Part shown: positions 43,229 through 52,159 of the stretch, piece after piece
How positions within the stretch are numbered: position 1 is the first letter of the stretch
Layout: each line of letters begins with the position of its first letter
Assembly (NCBI GenBank): GCA_029269725.1
Contig: JARJHS010000007.1
Span: 186,001-250,000, forward strand
From: Pollutibacter soli
GTDB lineage: Bacteria; Bacteroidota; Bacteroidia; Chitinophagales; Chitinophagaceae
Direction of reading: 5' to 3'
DNA: 64,000 bases
Position numbers and translations under genes: made by a program
Notes under the pieces: generated by a model
Databases searched by the model: none
What the model was told of the DNA's origin: nothing
The model's input: the letters and a program-made list of their open reading frames with translations, nothing else

Positions 43229-45241
43229 CTAGTTTGTCAGGTTATATTCAAAGTCAACTTTGTCACCCGCCTTTTTCTGAAAGCGTTTCAGCACCTTTTC
43301 ATGAGTTTCCTCAGACTGTTTTTTTCCATTGATGATGAGCTCCTTATTGTTCAGTTTCATCTTGAAATTGTGCTTATCTTTTATTATTCCTTCTTCGTAG
43401 AGGTCATTGATAACATCTCCAATTTCATCCTGGCGTTCAATCTCTATTTTCTGAAGAAGTTCGAGCTGCGCCTGGTTTTGAAGGGCCATATCCTCATGAA
43501 CCTTCATCCTGGATAATTCCAGAGATTTGGAAAGTTCCTGTTGCTTTTGGAAAAGATTATTTTTCAGCTCATATTCCATTCTCATTTTATCCAACGCTAT
43601 TTGATTTGCTGCATTCAGATCTTCAGCGATTATTGGGTTTAACGGATTAAACTGCTGATGAAGTAAAAACTCTTTTTCGGCCAGGGCAAACTGCTTTGAT
43701 TGAAGCAGAGCCTGCATATCATTGGACCTGGCCAGTGATTCAGCCAGCTTTGCCTGGTCAACTGCAAGTTTAGCGAGCTGAAGTTGTTGCTCCTGGTAAC
43801 TTTTTGCAATCATTTTATCGATCTCTTTCAACGCTGGCTGATGTTTAGGAAACTCGGATGCCTTGATTTCACGGCCATCGATTTTTAGTGTAAGGATCTT
43901 GTTTCCTTTTTTCAGAAACTCATAAGTCTTTCCCTGGTATCTGACTTTGTATTCCGCAATTAAAGAATGTGTTACACTGATGTTTCCGGGATTGGTATCG
44001 TTGATCCTGTTTTCTTCAAATAAAGGCATCTCAAGGAGTTCCATTTCTTCTGCATTTTCCTCTACTTCAGTTACAGGCCCTTCAAAAATAATTGTGTCTT
44101 TGATCTCCTGTCTGGATTCCGATACATTTTTATCGTCTTTAGAAGAAACAATCTGTTCCTGTTTTTTAAAATTCTGTTGGTGAGGTGCTTGTTGTTTTTT
44201 CTGTTGAGAAAAAGCAAGTGTTGCGACGGCCATAGTGACGATCACCGAGCCAAGAATGATCTTTTCCATTGAATTCAGCGTTTTGTTGTTGTTATTGATG
44301 ATCCTCGAAATACGATTCAGTACCTCGTTTTTATATCCGGGAAATGCAGTTGCATATTTTAATTCAGGTTGCTGCAGTTGAAATTCCTGGAAAGCAACAA
44401 GTGCATGTACATATTGTTTTTTGTCATTGATGACAGCAATTGCAAGGTCATCGCAGCAGTACTCTCTTTCCCTTCGGATGAGTTCAGAGATCCAATGAAC
44501 TGCAGGGTTGAAAAAGAAAATGATTTCAGTGAAACGTTGCAGAAGATTTACGAGGAAATCATGTCGGCGGATATGAGCCAGTTCGTGCAGAATGATTGCT
44601 TCCACTTCGTCCGTTTTCAATGCATTAAGCATTGCAGCAGGAAAAAGAATTAATGGTTTGAAGAATCCTATCACCATAGGCACCGAAGCTGTAGCTGATT
44701 TACACAATTTCACAGGCGCACTCATATTCATCGACACCATGAGACGCTCAAGTCGCTCATTCCATAACTTTCCTGCATCTATAGTATGATGCTTTCTAAG
44801 CCTGCCCAGCATAGTAATACCCATCAGTAATTGAATCGTCTTTAAGCTGATGATCACCAGCCAGCCCAATACAAACCAGGAAGAGTATTTTATCAGAAAT
44901 GATTTACTGATCTCTAACCAGGTCGGGGAATTGCTCAGGCTTATAATTGTATTTCCTGAATCAGGAACCGACAGCATGGTCTGCGATATCAAGATGACAC
45001 TGTTGTTGCTGATATTCTGATACGCATAAATAAATATGAATACTGTACTAAAAACAAAAAGACCCAGTACTGATACCAGCAGTTTGTACCTGGTATGTGG
45101 CCCGGCTTTTTTTGTACATAAGATGATCAGTCCGCTTAACGCGGCCATTACAAGTCCCAGCCATAAACTATGGAGTAGTGTACGGAATAGTGCATCGGGA
45201 ACAGCACCGGAAAGCCATGAGTCTGAAAAAATCTTTTCCAT
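43229..45241 (-). CDS. BlaR1/MecR1-type M56 membrane peptidase
   Basis: 670 residues. Four membrane helices in the first 350 residues; the cytoplasmic zinc site HELAHIRRHDF (HExxH) follows the third. After the last helix there is no penicillin-binding sensor domain as in true BlaR1; instead an extended, glutamine- and lysine-rich coiled coil (about 480-620) and a short C-terminal domain. So it likely senses something else at the envelope and cleaves the BlaI-like repressor coded 25 bases upstream. This layout is common in Bacteroidota. No beta-lactamase gene is adjacent. Confidence 0.9.
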   Translation of the reverse strand: MEKIFSDSWLSGAVPDALFRTLLHSLWLGLVMAALSGLIILCTKKAGPHTRYKLLVSVLGLFVFSTVFIFIYAYQNISNNSVILISQTMLSVPDSGNTIISLSNSPTWLEISKSFLIKYSSWFVLGWLVIISLKTIQLLMGITMLGRLRKHHTIDAGKLWNERLERLMVSMNMSAPVKLCKSATASVPMVIGFFKPLILFPAAMLNALKTDEVEAIILHELAHIRRHDFLVNLLQRFTEIIFFFNPAVHWISELIRREREYCCDDLAIAVINDKKQYVHALVAFQEFQLQQPELKYATAFPGYKNEVLNRISRIINNNNKTLNSMEKIILGSVIVTMAVATLAFSQQKKQQAPHQQNFKKQEQIVSSKDDKNVSESRQEIKDTIIFEGPVTEVEENAEEMELLEMPLFEENRINDTNPGNISVTHSLIAEYKVRYQGKTYEFLKKGNKILTLKIDGREIKASEFPKHQPALKEIDKMIAKSYQEQQLQLAKLAVDQAKLAESLARSNDMQALLQSKQFALAEKEFLLHQQFNPLNPIIAEDLNAANQIALDKMRMEYELKNNLFQKQQELSKSLELSRMKVHEDMALQNQAQLELLQKIEIERQDEIGDVINDLYEEGIIKDKHNFKMKLNNKELIINGKKQSEETHEKVLKRFQKKAGDKVDFEYNLTN

Positions 45242-45266
45242 ACAGAGCTGTTAAGCAGTAGTCAAA

Positions 45267-45659
45267 TCATTTTATATTATCCAGCATCTTACGGATTGCT
45301 TTCAGCTCTTCCGCAGATGTCTTTTTATTTCCGAGCAATTGCATCACCAGGCTGCTGGCAGAGCCGTTGTACATATTTTCTACAAAACGTGAAAGCAGGA
45401 AACCTTTGGTCTTTTCTTCGTCTTCTACGGGCTGGTATACATGCTTCATATTTGAATCGTCTCGCGTCAGCATCCCCTTTTCATGCATGATCTGCATGAG
45501 CTTTAAAGTAGAAGTATACTGCACCGGCCGTGACTGGCTGTTGAGCTCATCGTTCACAAATCTTACTGTTGATGGTCCGTGTTCCCAGAGCACTTTCAAT
45601 ATTTCCAGTTCCGATTTGGTTGGTTCAATTCCGGAAGGAGCCTGTTTTTTTGCTTTCAT
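45267..45659 (-). CDS. BlaI/MecI-family transcriptional repressor
   Basis: 130 residues: winged helix (PTKSELEILKVLWEHGPSTVRFVNDELN), the MHEKGMLTR turn and a C-terminal dimer helix with the family cleavage region. It represses its own operon and is inactivated when the M56 peptidase cuts it. A 10-base palindrome TTCGTACGAA (45680-45689), 21 bases before the ATG, is a candidate operator (weak evidence). First gene of the pair. Confidence 0.93.
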   Translation of the reverse strand: MKAKKQAPSGIEPTKSELEILKVLWEHGPSTVRFVNDELNSQSRPVQYTSTLKLMQIMHEKGMLTRDDSNMKHVYQPVEDEEKTKGFLLSRFVENMYNGSASSLVMQLLGNKKTSAEELKAIRKMLDNIK

Positions 45660-45716
45660 TATCCTAAGGTAGGAAAAAATTCGTACGAAACAAATAATAG
45701 GTTGTTAAAAGAAGAG

Positions 45717-45912
45717 GAAGGCAGGAGTGGGGAGGCAGGAGATTTAGCGAGCAGAGAGCAGGGTCAAGCTTCGCGGACAATTTTTAATTTCAGATAAAAA
45801 ATATTTTACGCTGAAAAATACTTTTGATTTCGAACTCTGCTGCTTGATACTGCCCACGATCCCCCTAAATCTCCTTCCTTGAAACTCCTCCCTCCTGCTT
45901 CTGCCTCCCAAC
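45717..45912. repeat. GGAGGCAGGAG-type repeats
   Basis: Two tracts: 45717-45765 (GAAGGCAGGAGTGGGGAGG..., then GCGAGCAGAGAGCAGGG) and, in opposite sense, 45866-45912 (CTCCTCCCTCCTGCTTCTGCCTCCC). They make up much of the 289-base gap between the divergent repressor and amidohydrolase genes; the middle 45770-45860 is AT-rich and must hold the amidohydrolase promoter. Confidence 0.65.
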
Positions 45913-45948
45913 TTTTTTGCCTATTTTACCTGATAATTAAATATCCGA

Positions 45949-47655
45949 ATGAAAAATTCCCTCCTGGTTTTATTTCTATTCATTTCTGCCAGCTGCCTTT
46001 CACAACCGGAAACTGTTTTTTTCAACGCAAGAATTTTTACTGCTGATCCCAACAAACCATTTGCTGAGGCAGTTGCAATCAGGGGAGAAGATATTATTGC
46101 TGTAGGAAAACTGGCTGATGTAAAAGCCATGGTGAGTGCAAAGGCGGTGATGAAAGATTTGCAGGGTGCATTCCTGATGCCCGGAATGATCGATGCACAT
46201 AGCCATGCGATCAGCGGAGGGAAATCGCTATTAAAACCAAACCTGTTTGAAGAAGAAAAGACGCCCGGGGAGTTGCTCACTTATATAAGGAAACTTATCA
46301 AAGAGAAAAAAGGGCTAACGGGTGATATTCTTTTAGTGTATGGAGTAAACATCGCCACCTGGGCCGATCTGAAGACACTGCAGAAAAATTTTAATACAAA
46401 AGAATTCTCCAGTCAGGCTGTGTACCTCGAAGGATCGGATGGTCATACCGCCTGGGTGAACCGAGTAATGCTGGAAAAAGCAGGCATCAATAAATCATAC
46501 ATTGATAACCTGCCATCGTCGATACAGAAGTACTATGACAGGGAAAAAGATGGTGAACCAACAGGATTTGTTACAGATAGTGGATTGCATAAACTGGAAG
46601 CAGCATTGCCTGTTGATCCAAACGAAGATCTTCGTGGTGCCGACGAAGCCATCAGGCATTGCAATAGCCTTGGTATAACCGCCTGGCTTGAACCTTCCGC
46701 CTGCAAAGCAACAGATCCGGGTGATGGAATACTTCCAGCCTATCAATACCTGATCACGGAAAAAAAACTTACTGCTCATGTTGCCGCTGCACTGGTGGCG
46801 GATCCTAACCTGGACGCACAGACGCAGATCAGCAGATTGAAATCGCTACAGGCGAAATACGATAAAAGCAATGATTTTCACATCATCGGCTTTAAAATAT
46901 TTGCAGATGGGGTTTTGGAATATCCTGCCCAGACAGCGGCAATTTCAATACCATACACTAATGGCAGTACGAATGGTAAGCTTCTTTTTGATACAGAAAA
47001 TTTCAAAAGTTTTGTAACTCTTGTAGATAAACAGAATCTACTCGTGCATGTTCATGCCATCGGTGATCTGGCAGTTACGGAAACGCTGAACGGATTTGAG
47101 TTCATGCGAAAAATGAACGGCAATTCCATATTGCCGCATTCCATCACTCATCTTCAGTTAATTCTCGCTAAAGATATCTCTCGTTTCCAGATGCTCAATA
47201 TTCTACCGGTCATGCAATTGCGATGGGCATTTGGTGATGTTACCACAGTGGATATTGTCAAGCCTTACATCGATCCTTCACTGTTTAAAAGACAATACCC
47301 TGCGAAATCTCTGCAACGTGCCGGTGCATTTGTTTGCGGAGCAAGTGACTGGCCTGTAAGTACTGCCAATCCATTCGAGGCCATGGCAACTGCTGAAACC
47401 CGTTCGGGTAATCGTGGTGTGCTTGATAGTACTGAGCGGATGTCGCGAAATTCGATGTTATATGCGTATACTCTGAATGCTGCCATGGCTATTCTTATGG
47501 ATAAGAGAATAGGAAGTATCCAGGCTGGAAAATCCGCAGATATCATCATGGTTGATCGCGATCTCACGAAAGTCAGCTCTGCAGAATTATCAGAAGCAAA
47601 GATTCTCTGGACAATGTTCCGTGGCCAGACGGTTTATACGGCTCCGAAGAAATAA
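45949..47655 (+). CDS. YtcJ-like amidohydrolase (amidohydrolase 3 family), exported
   Basis: 568 residues with signal peptide 1-19 (CLSQ). Metal site DAHSHA near residue 84 (H-x-H), with later HVHAIGD, HSITHLQ and ASDWPVS blocks that supply the remaining histidines and aspartate. Ends with NAAMAILMDKRIGSIQAGKSADIIMVDRDL, the usual composite-domain return. Family YtcJ/NfdA: hydrolysis of N-substituted formamides is known for one member; most have no known substrate. Monocistronic by spacing. Confidence 0.9.
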   Translation: MKNSLLVLFLFISASCLSQPETVFFNARIFTADPNKPFAEAVAIRGEDIIAVGKLADVKAMVSAKAVMKDLQGAFLMPGMIDAHSHAISGGKSLLKPNLFEEEKTPGELLTYIRKLIKEKKGLTGDILLVYGVNIATWADLKTLQKNFNTKEFSSQAVYLEGSDGHTAWVNRVMLEKAGINKSYIDNLPSSIQKYYDREKDGEPTGFVTDSGLHKLEAALPVDPNEDLRGADEAIRHCNSLGITAWLEPSACKATDPGDGILPAYQYLITEKKLTAHVAAALVADPNLDAQTQISRLKSLQAKYDKSNDFHIIGFKIFADGVLEYPAQTAAISIPYTNGSTNGKLLFDTENFKSFVTLVDKQNLLVHVHAIGDLAVTETLNGFEFMRKMNGNSILPHSITHLQLILAKDISRFQMLNILPVMQLRWAFGDVTTVDIVKPYIDPSLFKRQYPAKSLQRAGAFVCGASDWPVSTANPFEAMATAETRSGNRGVLDSTERMSRNSMLYAYTLNAAMAILMDKRIGSIQAGKSADIIMVDRDLTKVSSAELSEAKILWTMFRGQTVYTAPKK

Positions 47656-47752
47656 TCCGTCAGAGCCTTTTGGCATATAATAAATTGCGTTTAGCCATTT
47701 TTAAGTTTTCATTAGCAGGATACCTCTATAGCTTCATAGCAATTTCCTGCTT

Positions 47753-48541
47753 ATGCCCTGGTATATTGTCATCATGCTCTCTGCAATGGTCATCCTTCAT
47801 CAGTCGGTGAGTGGCCGTTGCCCGGAAGAAAAAGGGTCAATAAAAATAACCTATACCGGAAATATGGGTGTACTGATTTCAACAGACCGGGAAGCTGTCT
47901 GGATGGATGGTCTGCATAAATTTTATAAGCCGGAATATCAACCAACAGATCAGCAATTCATTGACAAAGCAAAACAGCATGAGGGAGACTTTAAGTCGCT
48001 GCAATGGCTGTTGTTTTCTCATTATCATCGCGATCATTTTGATGCAACGCTCACAAAAGAAATTATCAGCAATTCCCCCGAAATAAAAATTTCAGGAGCC
48101 GGCCAGGTGGTGGACTCATTAACGGATGCGTTTACAAAAAACGCATGGAACCGGAATGGCAGTTTGGATAATGCAGACTATGAAAGTTCTGTACATGTTG
48201 AAGCATTCAATCTGCAGCACACCTGGCCGGCTCGTCATTCAACTGTACAGAACCTGATGTTTTCGGTAATCATTGACGGAAAGCGTATTACTCACCTTGG
48301 CGACTCAGGAGATAAAGATCCTGCTTACACACAGAAAGCTTTTCTTAATGCAGAAGTGCTCGTCGTTCCTTACTGGCTTTTGCTGAATGAAGATGGAAAA
48401 TCACTCCTTAAAACATCAAAGGCAATAACAATTATCGCCACTCACATTGAACCCGGCGCAAAACTTCCCATTGAATTAAAAAATGGCAAAGAACAGAAGG
48501 TAATACTGTTCGATGTCCCGGGAGAATTTATCAACGTTTAA
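47753..48541 (+). CDS. Metallo-beta-lactamase-fold hydrolase, exported
   Basis: 262 residues, N-terminal hydrophobic signal (about 1-20). Zinc motif H90-x-H92-x-D94-H95 (SHYHRDHFD), later HTWPARHS and the HLGDSGDKDP strand with the bridging aspartate; the last histidine is in ATHIEPGAK. UlaG/RomA-like family; substrates unknown. Ends INV-stop, where the codons AAC GTT TAA belong to an AACGTT repeat tract that also supplies the stop of the convergent gene. Confidence 0.85.
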   Translation: MPWYIVIMLSAMVILHQSVSGRCPEEKGSIKITYTGNMGVLISTDREAVWMDGLHKFYKPEYQPTDQQFIDKAKQHEGDFKSLQWLLFSHYHRDHFDATLTKEIISNSPEIKISGAGQVVDSLTDAFTKNAWNRNGSLDNADYESSVHVEAFNLQHTWPARHSTVQNLMFSVIIDGKRITHLGDSGDKDPAYTQKAFLNAEVLVVPYWLLLNEDGKSLLKTSKAITIIATHIEPGAKLPIELKNGKEQKVILFDVPGEFINV

Positions 48542-48569
48542 CGTTAAACGTTATACGTTCAACGTTGAG
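48531..48569. repeat. AACGTT tract shared by two convergent gene ends
   Basis: Four to five spaced copies of AACGTT or ACGTT (TCAACGTTTAACGTTAAACG, TTATACGTTCAACGTTGAG). It contains the TAA stop of the gene on its left and, on the other strand, the TGA stop and last two codons (CAA CGT) of the gene on its right, leaving only 17 bases between the genes. Confidence 0.8.
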
Positions 48570-49416
48570 CATATTGGAGTTCTGCAAATACCGGAAAATG
48601 ATCTGAAGAGAATCTTCCGTGCCATGTCTGTGATAAGGTTGCATGTTGTAAAACACGGAATCCATTAGTAATGAAAATATAGTCGATGGGAAGGTCTGTT
48701 TGTTCCTGGTTTTTGAAACTGTTGAAAGTCCCATCAGGTCCGTAATGTGGCGTTGAGGAAATCAGGCGCGTGTCGGTGAGATGATCAGGATTGGATGTGT
48801 CCATAATAACCTTTATCGGTTCATCATTCGGGTCAGCATTAAAATCGCCAGTGATGATCGCTGGGGTTGTGCCTGCAATTTCTTTTACTTTCTTAAGCAA
48901 GAGTTTTGCGCTTTCTCTTCTTGCCACTTTACCAATATGGTCGAAATGTGTATTGAAATGAAAAAAGATCTTTTTGGATTTCCGGTCGCGGAATTTTGCC
49001 CAGGTAACTATTCGCTCAAATGCTGCATCCCATCCTTTCAAACCGGGAACATCCGTTTTTTCTGCCAACCAGAATGTATTGCCTTCCAGTAATTCCAGTT
49101 TTGTGTGATCATAAAATATGGCTGAATACTCACCTTTTTCTTTTCCGTCATTTCTTCCAACACCAATCGATTTATAGTTTTTCAGATCGGCCTGCATATC
49201 CACCATCTGGTTATGCTGCGCTTCCTGTACACCGATAATATCAGCGCGATGAAATAATATCTGGCTACTGACGTAATTCCTTCGGTTTGGCCACGCATTC
49301 ATACTGTCACCAGGATTATTGTACCTGATATTGAACGTCATCACTCTCAGAACTTGCTGCGCTTCCGAATGCATAATCAAACCAAGACAGAAAATAATCA
49401 ATGGAAATTTTCTCAT
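48559..49416 (-). CDS. Endonuclease/exonuclease/phosphatase-family protein, exported
   Basis: 285 residues from ATG 49416, which opens a signal peptide (ends SEAQ). Blocks of the EEP fold: MTFNIRYNN, IIGVQEAQ with the metal glutamate, FHFNTHFDHIG, IITGDFNADPND, and C-terminal SSDHFPVFAEL. Such exported members in Bacteroidota act on phosphodiesters or phospholipid heads and are not DNA repair enzymes. A start at 49464 would add 16 residues before the signal and is unlikely. Confidence 0.9.
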   Translation of the reverse strand: MRKFPLIIFCLGLIMHSEAQQVLRVMTFNIRYNNPGDSMNAWPNRRNYVSSQILFHRADIIGVQEAQHNQMVDMQADLKNYKSIGVGRNDGKEKGEYSAIFYDHTKLELLEGNTFWLAEKTDVPGLKGWDAAFERIVTWAKFRDRKSKKIFFHFNTHFDHIGKVARRESAKLLLKKVKEIAGTTPAIITGDFNADPNDEPIKVIMDTSNPDHLTDTRLISSTPHYGPDGTFNSFKNQEQTDLPIDYIFITNGFRVLQHATLSQTWHGRFSSDHFPVFAELQYAQR

Positions 49417-49479
49417 ATTACAGATCATTATGGTATAAAAATAAACCATCTGAAAAGAGTACATTCAGGAAATCTTTTT

Positions 49480-49935
49480 ATGCAGTCAAATGCCAGAACA
49501 CCTGATCAGTATTTCAGGAATCTTCCGGATGACAGGAGGGCGGTAATGAATGCATTGAGAAAAGAGATATTAAATAACCTGCCAAAAGGTTTTGAAGAAC
49601 AAATGACTTATGGAATAATCGGGTATGTTGTCCCTTTAAGCGCATATCCTGCTGGATATCATGTGACTCCTGACACACCTTTGCCATTCATCAATATCGC
49701 ATCGCAAAAAAACCATATTGCGTTTTATCACCTGGGGATGTATGCAGATCCTGAGCTGCTTCACTGGTTTACTGAAGCATATCCGAAGCACAGCAAAACA
49801 AAGCTGGATATGGGTAAATCCTGTATCCGTTGGAAAAAACCGGAACACGTTCCATTGAAACTGATAGGAGAGTTGGTAAAAAAAATGACTATGAAAGCAT
49901 GGATTAAGATCTATGAGGATGCAAAACCGAAATAA
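49480..49935 (+). CDS. DUF1801 (YdhG-like) domain protein
   Basis: 151 residues from ATG 49480; an earlier ATG at 49354 would lie inside the divergent gene and shows no family match. The blocks EEQMTYGIIGYVVP, YPAGYHVTPDTPLPFINIASQKNHIAFYHLGMY, and LDMGKSCIRWKKPEHVPLKLIGELVKKMT are typical of DUF1801. Cytoplasmic, function unknown; in other bacteria the domain is a small iron/frataxin-like fold with no proven role. 64 bases separate it from the divergent hydrolase. Confidence 0.88.
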   Translation: MQSNARTPDQYFRNLPDDRRAVMNALRKEILNNLPKGFEEQMTYGIIGYVVPLSAYPAGYHVTPDTPLPFINIASQKNHIAFYHLGMYADPELLHWFTEAYPKHSKTKLDMGKSCIRWKKPEHVPLKLIGELVKKMTMKAWIKIYEDAKPK

Positions 49936-50034
49936 TTCTTTATTACCGTGTAATATTTTAATAATTACTTCAACACATGTTTCCGGTTCATTTCTGATCC
50001 GCTGACGTAATTTGCAGCGACTTAGCATCCTGAT

Positions 50035-51846
50035 ATGAATTACCCGGAACAACCTTTTGTTTTTTATAAAAGCAGTATTGAATTTTTAAAAAAAGAAATC
50101 AACCGGCTGGCTTCTTCACGATCGCGAATATCATGGTTGCGTGTCTTGATCATTGCAGCAGTGATTACAGCGATCGTACTATTATGGTCTTCAGGGTTTG
50201 GTTCCATATTTCTTGTAATTGTACCATTGTTCGCATTGTTTGGTTTCCTGGTTACGCGGACATTAAAACTGGATGAACAACTTGCGCATAATCGCACATT
50301 GTTGCGCATCAATGAGGAAGAACTTTCCGGGCTTTCCGGGTTTCATATAAAGCGCTTCGATGGTTCAAAGTACCTCGGTTCTGAGGGTGCATCCGGAAAT
50401 GACCTGGATGTATTTGGTCCGGCATCTTTATATCCATTTCTCAACCGGGCAAATACGGAAAGAGGTCGTGACATGGTAGCTGAAACTCTTCACACTCCGC
50501 AATCCCGTGAACATATATTACAGAAGCAGGCTGCTGTCATCGAATTGCAGCAACAGACTCCCTGGCGGCAACAACTACAGGCCTATGGTATGCGTGCTGA
50601 TATTACACGCAATTCAGAAACCGTTATTGAAAAGTGGTTGAGTGAAACACCAAAAGAGTTCCAGGGACCTGTATGGATGGTTTTACGATTCCTGATTCCG
50701 GTCATTTCATTCACCATCTGTATTTTTTATGCACAGGATAAAATCAGCGATCCGGCTTTCAATATTTCCATGCTATTGATTCTTGGTTTTGTTTTGTTTG
50801 TGAGCAGGGGAATTGCGGCGAATTACAGTATGCTTTCCGGAGTAGTGAAGGAAATGGAAGCCCTGGGAAATCTTCTGCACACGATCGAACAGCATCAATT
50901 CAATTCACCACTGTTGCGCGAACAACAGGATTTATTAAAGTCAGACGCCATTGCTTCTGTGAAAATCAGGGAATTGAAAAGCATCCTGAACAGGATGGAT
51001 TACAGACTGAACCCGATTGTTTGGGTTCCGCTCAGTGTTTTCTTTTTCTGGGATCTCCAGCAGGTTTTTTCGCTGGAAAAATGGCGGCGCTCGATGAAAG
51101 GAAAGATTGCGCATTGGTATTCATCCGTAGCATGGTTTGAGAATCTTTCCTCTTTCGCCAACCTTTCTTTTAATCATCCACGCTGGGCAATGCCGGTGAT
51201 CAGCGAACAGTGGTTTGAACTGGAAGGAAAACAGATGGGACATCCGTTAATTATTCCTTCTAAATCAGTTCTGAACGACCTGAAAATAAATGGTGCCGGT
51301 GAGCTGATCATGCTTACAGGGTCCAACATGGCTGGTAAGAGTACTTTTCTGCGAACGCTTGGTACAAACATGATTCTGGCAATGGCCGGCGGACCCGTAT
51401 GTGCGGATTATTTCAAAATTCCTGTTTTGTCGGTGGTAAGTTCCATGCGCATCATGGATAATCTCGAAGAAGAAACTTCCACTTTTTATGCCGAATTGAA
51501 AAAACTCAAAAAAATTCTTGAATCGATACAATCCCGTGAAAAAGTATTTATCCTTCTGGATGAAATGCTGCGCGGTACAAATGCGATCGACAGACATACG
51601 GGTTCTGTAGCCCTGATCAGGCAGCTGTTGAAATTTGATGCTGTGGGAATTATTGCATCACATGATATTTCATTGACAGAATTGGCGAACGAGTATCCCG
51701 GTAAAATTGAAAATTATCATTTCGATTCATCGGTAATAAATAATGAAATTGTGTTCGATTACCGGTTGAAAAATGGCGTCTGTACATCTACAAATGCCAC
51801 CCTCCTTATGAAAAAAATCGGGCTTCAGATCGAGGATGAAAATTGA
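50035..51846 (+). CDS. Membrane-anchored MutS-family ATPase
   Basis: 603 residues. C-terminal MutS ATPase (about 400-600) with Walker A TGSNMAGKST, the MDNLEEETSTFYAELKKLK block, Walker B ILLDEMLRGTN and signature histidine ASHDIS. The N-terminal mismatch-binding domain of MutS is missing; instead two pairs of membrane helices (about 33-72 and 218-262) bracket a charged region, and a clamp/lever-like helical part follows. So it is not a mismatch repair MutS; it is the membrane-bound MutS-like type of Bacteroidota with no known function. Monocistronic. Confidence 0.88.
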   Translation: MNYPEQPFVFYKSSIEFLKKEINRLASSRSRISWLRVLIIAAVITAIVLLWSSGFGSIFLVIVPLFALFGFLVTRTLKLDEQLAHNRTLLRINEEELSGLSGFHIKRFDGSKYLGSEGASGNDLDVFGPASLYPFLNRANTERGRDMVAETLHTPQSREHILQKQAAVIELQQQTPWRQQLQAYGMRADITRNSETVIEKWLSETPKEFQGPVWMVLRFLIPVISFTICIFYAQDKISDPAFNISMLLILGFVLFVSRGIAANYSMLSGVVKEMEALGNLLHTIEQHQFNSPLLREQQDLLKSDAIASVKIRELKSILNRMDYRLNPIVWVPLSVFFFWDLQQVFSLEKWRRSMKGKIAHWYSSVAWFENLSSFANLSFNHPRWAMPVISEQWFELEGKQMGHPLIIPSKSVLNDLKINGAGELIMLTGSNMAGKSTFLRTLGTNMILAMAGGPVCADYFKIPVLSVVSSMRIMDNLEEETSTFYAELKKLKKILESIQSREKVFILLDEMLRGTNAIDRHTGSVALIRQLLKFDAVGIIASHDISLTELANEYPGKIENYHFDSSVINNEIVFDYRLKNGVCTSTNATLLMKKIGLQIEDEN

Positions 51847-51899
51847 CATCGTCAAATGGTTTCTGCTAATAGGGCAAGGCATGCCTGTTCGTAAATCGA

Positions 51900-52049
51900 T
51901 CACTGGTGTCCTTTACATTCCAGATAATTACACATCTGGTGCGCACTTTTCAATTCATACTTTACCTCTGATTTAACTTCGTCCGCACTTTGGGCCGCTA
52001 CAAACAGGATGCTACTTCCTGAGATGAACGAACCTGCGGATACAAGCAA
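51900..52049 (-). CDS. Possible small secreted peptide, or remnant of one, lacking an ATG
   Basis: In the otherwise empty 313-base gap 51847-52159 one minus-strand frame codes KFFLLVSAGSFISGSSILF-VAAQSADEV..., a good signal peptide with an AQS cleavage site, then a 30-residue mature part ending CNYLECKGHQ-stop with two cysteines. The frame is closed by TGA six bases before the KFF and has no ATG; TTG at 52049 is the only usual start. Either it uses TTG or its ATG was lost. I do not recognise the family. The remaining parts of the gap are repeats (52088-52143). Confidence 0.3.
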   Translation of the reverse strand: MLVSAGSFISGSSILFVAAQSADEVKSEVKYELKSAHQMCNYLECKGHQ

Positions 52050-52087
52050 GAAGAATTTGGCTCACAAGTGGGCTTAATTATAACCTG

Positions 52088-52143
52088 ACACTTAAAACTT
52101 CAACTTTCAACTTTAAACTTTCCTGCCTGTCCGGCAGGCGGGC
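52088..52143. repeat. AACTTTCAACTTTAAAC tract and CCTGCCTGTCCGGCAGGCGGG word
   Basis: A run of AAAACTTCAACTTTCAACTT, the AT-rich relative of the AACGTT word, is followed by a palindromic CCTGCC...GGCAGG word (52122-52143). Both lie just before the end of the carbonic anhydrase gene. Confidence 0.6.
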
Positions 52144-52159
52144 TCCTGCTCACTACACA

